This document shows positions 58,805 to 64,000 of a DNA stretch of 64,000 nt, one piece after another. The notes beneath the pieces were generated by a model. That model saw nothing but the letters and a program-made list of their open reading frames with translations. It had not been told where the DNA came from and did not search any database. Position numbers and translations under genes: made by a program. The stretch's first letter is position 1, and every line of letters begins with the position of its first letter. Source of the DNA: Nordella sp. HKS 07 (GTDB lineage: Bacteria > Pseudomonadota > Alphaproteobacteria > Rhizobiales > Aestuariivirgaceae); NCBI RefSeq assembly GCF_011046735.1, contig NZ_CP049258.1:5474001-5538000 (forward strand). The letters run 5' to 3'.

Positions 58805-59638
58805 CTAGCGGCACATCTTGAAGCGGCCCGGACGCAACTTCATCAGGTCGACATGAAAATGATCACCGTGATAGGGGTCGGCGCCGGGGCCCAGCACCGT
58901 ATTGAAGTATTCGCAGGCGCTTTTGCGCAGGGCCTTTACGAAATTGCCCTTGGCCGACAGCCCGACCTTCTGAAGGAGGCCGCTCGACCCGCCGGCGACG
59001 GTGACCTGCGCTGTCTTGCTGAAATCGAACGCGGCGATATCGAGCGCATTGGCGCGCGCATGTTCGGAGAGCTTGCCGGTCTTGGCGTTGTTGCGCCGCC
59101 GACAGGCATAGGAAGAGGCGTTGCGGATGCCGATGATGCTCGCGCCCAACTGTTTCTTCGCCTGCGGTTGCACTGACTGAGTGAACCAGGAATTGAGCGC
59201 CGCGGCGAATTCGCAATTGACGGTGGCGGGCGGGTCGATGCGGATCTGCGCCACTTCGGCGATGGCGATGGGCGCCGGCGTGCCGCAACCATCGGGCTCG
59301 CCGATCGGCTCATCGGGGCGCCAGATCACGTCGAGGCCGGAAAGCATCTTCTCGCAGGCGGCCCGGGCGGCGAGCACCTCGGCTGTGGGCCAGTTGCCGG
59401 TGCTCTTGGGCCAACTCTGGCGGGGAAGGGCCTCGGCGGCGCTTTTCGGGGGCTTCGCGGGCTTGGCGCGCGGCAGGGGCGGGCTGGACAGGGCGGGCTC
59501 GAGGATAGCCTCGGCTGTGGGCGGCGTCGGCTTGGCGCGCGGTATCGGGGCCGTAGCACCAGCCGCCTCTGCCGTTAGGGCAAGCTGTAACCCCAGAACG
59601 ATCAGACCGAGCCGGCGTCCCTGCAATTCGTTAACCAA
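58805..59638 (-). CDS. Extensin-family protein
   Basis: The chosen TTG at 59638 has AGGGGA about 11 bases upstream and gives 277 residues with a signal peptide (RRLGLIVLGLQLALTAEAAG). The frame stays open to 60559, but that part is antisense to another gene. A proline/alanine-rich linker (PIPRAKPTPPTAEAIL) leads to the Extensin_2 domain: AEVAQIRIDPPATVNCEFAA, SSYACRRRNNAKTGKLSEHA, RANALDIAAFDF and DPYHGDHFHVDLMKLRPG. The DH-x-H and SxHxxxxAxD elements resemble the LAS/VanY peptidase fold. It is likely a periplasmic or cell-wall protein. The start is uncertain. Confidence 0.85.
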   Translation of the reverse strand: MVNELQGRRLGLIVLGLQLALTAEAAGATAPIPRAKPTPPTAEAILEPALSSPPLPRAKPAKPPKSAAEALPRQSWPKSTGNWPTAEVLAARAACEKMLSGLDVIWRPDEPIGEPDGCGTPAPIAIAEVAQIRIDPPATVNCEFAAALNSWFTQSVQPQAKKQLGASIIGIRNASSYACRRRNNAKTGKLSEHARANALDIAAFDFSKTAQVTVAGGSSGLLQKVGLSAKGNFVKALRKSACEYFNTVLGPGADPYHGDHFHVDLMKLRPGRFKMCR

Positions 59639-59731
59639 TGCCTGAACTCGTCCCCTGTCTTTGAATCGAATTAACCGATGCCCGTTAGCCTTTCCGTCGC
59701 AATTGAATAGGGCCTTTTCGAGGTCAGACGG

Positions 59732-60433
59732 ATGCTGCGGCTCACCAAATTCCTCATCTTGCTGCCGGTTTTGACGCTCCCTCTCTGGGGCGCCGCGCCC
59801 GCGCTCAAGGCCGAGGTCGTGATGAGCCAGATCGAAGCACTGCGCCAGCTCGCCAAGAGCCGCGCCGCCGACGGCAAGTGCCGCATCCTGCCGGCCGGGG
59901 AGGCCGACGAACTCGCCGCCTACCTGGCCCGCGCCGAGATCGCCACCGCCGGGCGCGCCTCGGTCTCCGAGGTCCGTTCCGCCGTTTCGCTCGGCAAGGC
60001 TCTGGGCGGCGGCTCCGATTGCACAACCCATACCACGGACGAGGTGAGGGCCACGCTCGACGCCGCCCGTCAGGCGATGGCGAAGACAAAGCCGGTGCCG
60101 GAGGCTGAGGAAGATGAGTTCGTCGAGCCTCCCGTAATGCCGGAGCGGCGCGCCATTCCGGCGCCGCGGCCGCGCAATGCGACGCTCGCCGAATATGGTA
60201 GCCAGGCTTTCGCCTATTTTGTCGAGCGGCGCTGTGAGTTTCTCTCGCACCGCGACATCCGCGCCTTCTGGGCGGCGGTGGTGCGCGAGCACCGTGCAGC
60301 GCTCAGCGCCTATGGCCGTCGCGCGGTTGTTCGCACTGTGCAACGCGCCCAAGCCGATGCTGATGCGACGGAATGCGGCGCAAGCAGCCGCCAGATCGTG
60401 CGCGCTGAATACACCAAGCTGGCCGGCTACTAG
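59732..60433 (+). CDS. Secreted hypothetical protein
   Basis: The 233-residue product has a signal peptide (LTKFLILLPVLTLPLWGAAP, cut near LKA|EVV). Two helical segments (MSQIEALRQLAKSRAADGKC and SRAADGKCRILPAGEADELA) and (TLAEYGSQAFAYFVERRCEF) are separated by a charged, proline-rich stretch (EEDEFVEPPVMPERRAIPAP). Three to four cysteines are spaced through the chain. No family is recognised. Divergent from the extensin-like gene, 93 bp apart. Confidence 0.72.
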   Translation: MLRLTKFLILLPVLTLPLWGAAPALKAEVVMSQIEALRQLAKSRAADGKCRILPAGEADELAAYLARAEIATAGRASVSEVRSAVSLGKALGGGSDCTTHTTDEVRATLDAARQAMAKTKPVPEAEEDEFVEPPVMPERRAIPAPRPRNATLAEYGSQAFAYFVERRCEFLSHRDIRAFWAAVVREHRAALSAYGRRAVVRTVQRAQADADATECGASSRQIVRAEYTKLAGY

Positions 60434-60656
60434 TTCAATAAAGCTCCAAGGGGAGAGCGGGGAAGGTGGCGCGGGGTTCGTCTGAGGGGACGGGCTCCGC
60501 GCCCCGCCTTTCTGGGGATACGTAGTCGAAGGCTTTCCGGTTGCGCCCGCCCCGCGCACATCTTTGTGACCTCGACTTCTGCGTCCTCCCTCCTGATCGA
60601 TCCGTTATCGGCGATGTGCGGGATGAAACCACACATCGGATCATCAGGAGAGCATC

Positions 60657-61325
60657 ATGAAAAGCTTCAAATCGACATTCGCGGCTCTGGCGCTCGGCAC
60701 GGCCGTTGCCGTCACTGGACTTGCCGGCGCGGATATGAGCGGCACTTTCTCGGCTGCCGTCGCGCGAGCGGCGCAGAACCAGGCCGCTGGCGACCTGCGC
60801 CTGACACTGAACGGCCTGTTGTCGGAGCATGTGACGCTCGCGGCCGCGGCGACCCAGGCCGCGCTGCGCGGGCGCAAGTCGGAATTCGAGGCCGCGGCGG
60901 CGGCCCTCGATATGAACTCGCAGGATATCGCCGGCGCCATCGGGTCGGTCTACGGCCAGGAGGCGGGCGAGGCCTTCCTGCCATTATGGCGCAAGCATAT
61001 CGGTTTCTTCGTCGATTACACGATGGGCAAGGCCATCGGCTCGAAGAAGAAGCAGGACAAGGCGGTGAACGACCTCGTCCAATATGCCTCCGATTTCGGC
61101 GCCTTCCTCAATTCGGCGACGCCCGCACTGCCCAAGGACACGGTGGCCGATCTCGTGAAAATGCATGTCGTGAGCCTCAAGGAGGTGGTCGATGCGCAGG
61201 CGGCGCGTGACTACAAACTCGCTTTCGAGAAGACCCGCGCCGCGTCGCATCACATGCGGATGATCGCTGATCCGCTGGCCGACGCCATCGCCGCTCAGTT
61301 CCCCGACAAATTCGCGGCCAAGTGA
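60657..61325 (+). CDS. Exported helical protein of unknown function
   Basis: The ATG follows AGGAGAGCATC and gives 222 residues with a signal peptide (FAALALGTAVAVTGLAGADM). The mature part looks like two related helical halves: LTLNGLLSEHVTLAAAATQA with LPLWRKHIGFFVDYT, and LVKMHVVSLKEVVDAQAARD with SHHMRMIADPLADAIAAQFP. Each half has an L..H/K.H helix start and a long alanine-rich helix. Similar two-fold helical proteins in Firmicutes are unnamed. A cupredoxin gene starts 61 bp after the stop, so a shared metal or redox role is possible. No enzyme motif is seen. Confidence 0.75.
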   Translation: MKSFKSTFAALALGTAVAVTGLAGADMSGTFSAAVARAAQNQAAGDLRLTLNGLLSEHVTLAAAATQAALRGRKSEFEAAAAALDMNSQDIAGAIGSVYGQEAGEAFLPLWRKHIGFFVDYTMGKAIGSKKKQDKAVNDLVQYASDFGAFLNSATPALPKDTVADLVKMHVVSLKEVVDAQAARDYKLAFEKTRAASHHMRMIADPLADAIAAQFPDKFAAK

Positions 61326-61386
61326 AACCTTCAACCCTGACATGGCCGGAGCGACCTCCATCGCTCCGGCTTTCCGGAGAACCCCC

Positions 61387-61716
61387 ATGTTCGTGAAGCT
61401 CGTACTCGCTGCTCTGATCTGCGGCGCATCGGTCGCTCCTGGGCTTGCCGGCGAGGCAGTCACAGTCGACGTCAAGCTCTTTCAGTTCAAGCCCAAGGAA
61501 CTCGACGTGAGGAGGGGGGCGACCGTCACCTGGACCAATGGTGATGCCATCGAACATTCGGTCACCGCGGGTGAACCAGGCAAACCCTCCCCGGCATTCG
61601 ATTCCGGCTTCTTCACCAAAGGCGAAAGCTTTGCCCACACCTTCGAAACGGCCGGCATCTTCACCTACTTCTGCAGGCGCCATCCCAATATGCGGGCAAT
61701 TGTGAAGGTCGAATGA
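61387..61716 (+). CDS. Plastocyanin-like cupredoxin
   Basis: The ATG at 61387 (CCGGAGAACC upstream) gives 109 residues with a signal peptide (KLVLAALICGASVAPGLA|GE). The blue-copper fold is clear: VDVKLFQFKPKELDVRRGAT, VTWTNGDAIEHSV with the first His ligand, and TYFCRRHPNMRAIVKVE with Cys, His and Met ligands. It is a small periplasmic copper protein, probably an electron carrier or copper-binding protein. It is paired with the preceding helical protein gene. Confidence 0.93.
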   Translation: MFVKLVLAALICGASVAPGLAGEAVTVDVKLFQFKPKELDVRRGATVTWTNGDAIEHSVTAGEPGKPSPAFDSGFFTKGESFAHTFETAGIFTYFCRRHPNMRAIVKVE

Positions 61717-61771
61717 GTTTTCATGCGCGCCATTCTGAGGTAGTCTCGGGCGACGGAAAGGAGTTCTGCCG

Positions 61772-62044
61772 ATGAAAAGCATCCTTCCACTGCTGGCCCT
61801 TGTGACCGTGGCCACTTTCGCAAGTCCCGTAGTCGCCTGTGAGCGACACCAGTCCCACGCCATGCTCAAGACCGCGGAGCAGGTTCCGCCCGCGCCGCCA
61901 CCCCAGGTGGTGGTCGAGCCTGCGGCGCAGTCCGTCCCTGCTTCGGAAGACAAGGCGCTGACGACGATGAGTTCACCCATGGGCGCCGCCTACGAGGGCT
62001 GCAACCGGGCCCGAAAAGGCCAGACTGTTTACCTTACCCAATGA
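61772..62044 (+). CDS. Small secreted hypothetical protein
   Basis: The 90-residue product has a signal peptide (LPLLALVTVATFASPVVA|CER); the ATG follows GGAAAGGAG. The mature part begins with a cysteine and CERHQSHAML, then a proline-rich stretch (VPPAPPPQVVVEPAAQ), and ends AYEGCNRARKGQTVYLTQ. Cleavage right before Cys gives a lipobox-like VVAC, so a lipoprotein is possible. No family known. Confidence 0.62.
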   Translation: MKSILPLLALVTVATFASPVVACERHQSHAMLKTAEQVPPAPPPQVVVEPAAQSVPASEDKALTTMSSPMGAAYEGCNRARKGQTVYLTQ

Positions 62045-62209
62045 CGAACATCCGAGACTAGGTGCAAATGGCTGTTAAGGCTGGGGAAAGTCTTTAACAA
62101 GACTCCATCAACTCTAATCGACAAAGCGGCAAAAGCGTCGAAATATAAGAACAAATTTACCCACCTTTTTGATCCGTTTTTAAGAGCCCAAGCCTAGTCT
62201 CGCGCATAA

Positions 62210-62236
62210 GGAGAACGGCCAAAAGAAGCCGTCTCC
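62210..62236 (+). promoter_or_regulatory. Hairpin in the leader of ldtR
   Basis: GGAGA-A-CGGC (62210-62219) pairs with GCCG-TCTCC (62228-62236) with one bulged base and an A-rich loop. It lies about 23 bases before the ldtR start in an otherwise AT-rich leader. It may be an RNA element or coincidental. Confidence 0.4.
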
Positions 62237-62259
62237 ACTAACAAGGCTGAGGTGGTAAA

Positions 62260-62775
62260 ATGCGTACTCAAACTGTGGGGGGCGTGCGCCCTGCCGGGCT
62301 GGAGCCCGGACGCGAGCAGATCAAGCATCGCTATCTGGAAGCTCTGACCCTGATCGAACGTCTGCATCGCAGGCTGCTGGATGTCATCAAGGATGATTTC
62401 GAGCGGGCCGGCGCTCCGGAGGTCAACCCGGTCCAGGCGCTGCTCCTGTTCAATATCGGCGATTCCGAGCTCACCGCGGGCGAATTGAAGACACGCGGGC
62501 ACTACCAGGGCTCGAATGTCTCCTACAACCTCAAGAAGCTTGTCGAGGCGGGCTACGTCAATCACGAGCGCTCGAACTCGGACAAGCGCTCGGTAAGGGT
62601 GCGCCTGACGCCGAGAGGCCAGGCGATCCGCGAACGCGTCGACCAGCTCTATAACCGCCAGCTTCATTCGGTCGAAGAGGTCGTCGGCCTCTCCGTCGAG
62701 GAGTTCGAGCGCATCAATAAGGCGCTGACCCGCCTGGAGCGCTTCTGGACGGACCAGATCCTCTACCGGCTGTAA
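62260..62775 (+). CDS. ldtR: MarR-family regulator, LdtR type
   Basis: The 171-residue protein starts at an ATG after GAGGTGG. The winged helix is evident: EVNPVQALLLFNIGDSELTA, GELKTRGHYQGSNVSYNLKK, VEAGYVNHERSNSDKRSVRV and RLTPRGQAIRERVDQLYN. In Liberibacter asiaticus LdtR controls the L,D-transpeptidase gene ldtP and others, and binds small ligands such as benzbromarone. Here an L,D-transpeptidase gene lies 265 bp downstream, matching that arrangement. Family assignment is from overall sequence and context. Confidence 0.88.
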   Translation: MRTQTVGGVRPAGLEPGREQIKHRYLEALTLIERLHRRLLDVIKDDFERAGAPEVNPVQALLLFNIGDSELTAGELKTRGHYQGSNVSYNLKKLVEAGYVNHERSNSDKRSVRVRLTPRGQAIRERVDQLYNRQLHSVEEVVGLSVEEFERINKALTRLERFWTDQILYRL

Positions 62776-62802
62776 TAGCCCGCGCCACGGAAACAGCCGC
62801 AA

Positions 62803-62834
62803 AAGCCGCACCGGGTCACCGGTGTGGCTTTTTT
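62803..62834 (+). terminator. Rho-independent terminator after ldtR
   Basis: AAGCCGCACCGG pairs with CCGGTGTGGCTT around a GTCA loop (one G-T pair), followed by TTTT. It separates ldtR from the L,D-transpeptidase gene. Confidence 0.88.
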
Positions 62835-63040
62835 GCCATAGTCCGGGAGAATTTTCACCCTTTCCCAGTCACGCCCAATTTGACCTTTAGAAAGTCGACT
62901 GGCCCGGCGTCAATTCCCTTGATTCGTCTCGCGGTTTCGTGGTTTAGCGAACTGCGGGGGAGCCATGATCTTGGTTCCGGTCCCAGGGTGTGAGATGATG
63001 CGCTGGCGCATCGGGAAATAAACGACAGCAGAAGCAGAGC

Positions 63041-64000
63041 ATGATGTCCGGAAATCGCCTCGGCAAACTGGTTTTCACCACTGTCCTCCTCGCCTCTTTC
63101 ACGGCCATGACCCCGCTGACGGCCTATGCCGAGCGGGCTGATGGCAATTCCTGGTGGTCGCCCAAGAAGGCCCAGGACACAGGCGGTTCGCCCTCCTCGG
63201 GCGTGAGGGACAGCATCATGGCACCGTCGGCCACCAGCAATATTTCAGGCAGCAAGGCCGGTCAGGCGGTCACCAAGACGGAGGTTTTCGCCGACAAGAG
63301 CGTCGCGCCGATGGTGTCGATCAACAGCGCCGGCGCCATGGCCAATGCCGTTTCTCGCTATGAGGCGATCGCCGCCCAGGGCGGCTGGGGCACGCTCTCG
63401 GGCAAGAAGCTGAGCAAAGGCGATGACGGTGCCGCCGTTGTGGCCCTGAAGCACCGGCTCATCGCCGAAGGCTATCTCGGTGCCGATGCACTGTCGGGCG
63501 AAACCGCCCAGTGGTTCACCGCCGGAGTCGAAAAGGCGCTGGCGGAGTTCCAGGCCAATAACGGCCTCGCCGTCACCGGCAAGACCGATAAGCCTACCGT
63601 CAGCACGCTCAACATCCCGGTCTCGCAACGCCTCGCCACCATGCGCGCCAATCTCCCGCGCCTGCATGAATATTCGAAGGGCCTCGCCGACCGCTACATC
63701 ATCGTCAACGTGCCCGCGCTCCAGCTCGAGGCCGTGAACTTCAATACCGTCTTCTCGCGCCACAACGTCATCGCCGGCAGCCCGAAGCGGCCGACCCCCG
63801 TCACCATCACGCAAGTGTCGGACATCAATTTTAATCCCTATTGGAACGTGCCGGTGTCGATCGTCGAGCGCGATCTCCTGCCGCGTATTCGCAGAAATGG
63901 GGTGAGCGTCTTCCGCGACATGGACATGCGCATCTACGACGGCTGGAATGGGCCGGAAGTCGATCCGCGCACCGTCGACTGGGACTATGTCGCCGCCAAC
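63041..64000 (+). CDS. ldtP: L,D-transpeptidase (LdtP-like), 3' end outside window
   Basis: About 320 residues are visible from ATG 63041 (ATG 63044 also possible). A signal peptide (KLVFTTVLLASFTAMTPLTA|YA) is followed by a peptidoglycan-binding-like region (LSKGDDGAAVVALKHRLIAE, LAEFQANNGLAVTGKTDKPT). The YkuD catalytic domain starts with RYIIVNVPALQLEAVNFNTV and continues VSDINFNPYWNVPVSIVERD. The catalytic HxxN...SHGC region lies beyond the window end. The enzyme makes 3-3 crosslinks or anchors proteins to peptidoglycan. Preceded by ldtR, its probable regulator. Confidence 0.9.
   Translation, partial: MMSGNRLGKLVFTTVLLASFTAMTPLTAYAERADGNSWWSPKKAQDTGGSPSSGVRDSIMAPSATSNISGSKAGQAVTKTEVFADKSVAPMVSINSAGAMANAVSRYEAIAAQGGWGTLSGKKLSKGDDGAAVVALKHRLIAEGYLGADALSGETAQWFTAGVEKALAEFQANNGLAVTGKTDKPTVSTLNIPVSQRLATMRANLPRLHEYSKGLADRYIIVNVPALQLEAVNFNTVFSRHNVIAGSPKRPTPVTITQVSDINFNPYWNVPVSIVERDLLPRIRRNGVSVFRDMDMRIYDGWNGPEVDPRTVDWDYVAAN

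Noticed and set aside
59639-60559. N-terminal extension of the extensin-like frame to 60559
   Set aside because: It is antisense to the secreted-protein gene at 59732-60433 and has no protein-like sequence; the signal peptide begins near 59638.

Overview
The window comes from the chromosome of a GC-rich alphaproteobacterium, most likely of the order Hyphomicrobiales (Rhizobiales). The evidence is a clpP-clpX-lon-hupB block, a full 14-gene nuo operon ending in birA and an RNase J gene, a magnesium-type HemB, an LdtR-like MarR regulator just upstream of an L,D-transpeptidase, and an Irr-type (ICE) operator beside a ferric-iron ABC transporter. I cannot name a genus.

Layout. 1-548: 5' part of a CNNM/DUF21 hemolysin-like gene on the minus strand. 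0.8-7.0 kb: clpP, clpX, lon and hupB (protein quality control and nucleoid protein), a strong terminator, and a small SAM methyltransferase gene. 7.05 kb: tRNA-Val(TAC). 7.1-29.6 kb: a patchy accessory region between tRNA-Val and nuoA, with tRNA-Asp(GTC) inside it at 22.9 kb. It opens with an internally deleted tyrosine-integrase remnant abutting tRNA-Val. It also holds a sarcosine-oxidase/GcvT-like fragment, a frameshifted LysR gene, an HNH nuclease gene, a phosphoesterase fragment, a frameshifted small membrane gene and many short orphan genes. Intact modules within it are a Rap1a/Tai-like secreted protein, a DUF6600 protein with a charged repetitive tail, a GFA protein, a cupin, an arylsulfatase, a FbpA-FbpB iron transporter, an MscS channel, and a four-gene SGNH/SxtJ/DUF5989/carbamoyltransferase cassette.

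29.6-46.6 kb: nuoABCDEFGHIJKLMN, birA and rnj, tightly packed and co-directional, so probably one transcript. An extra two-helix membrane protein gene lies between nuoH and nuoI, and NuoL carries a histidine-rich insertion. 46.7-48.9 kb: parC, interrupted by a single-base frameshift. 49-58.7 kb: two hypothetical proteins, an EamA transporter, the arginyl-tRNA-protein transferase-like gene bpt, a GlsB-like protein, threonine ammonia-lyase, a beta-hydroxyacid dehydrogenase, a TauE/SafE permease, a class III adenylate cyclase with TPRs, and hemB. 58.8-64 kb: mostly envelope and secreted proteins (extensin-like, an unnamed helical protein paired with a cupredoxin), then ldtR and the start of the ldtP-like L,D-transpeptidase gene, cut by the window end.

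The core blocks at both ends look ordinary and vertically inherited. The stretch between tRNA-Val and nuoA looks like a hotspot of insertion and decay. The most interesting intact unit is the carbamoyltransferase cassette. Other items worth checking are the extra gene in the nuo operon, the NuoL insertion, the parC frameshift and the decayed integrase at tRNA-Val. All calls come from reading the sequence; no database search was run.
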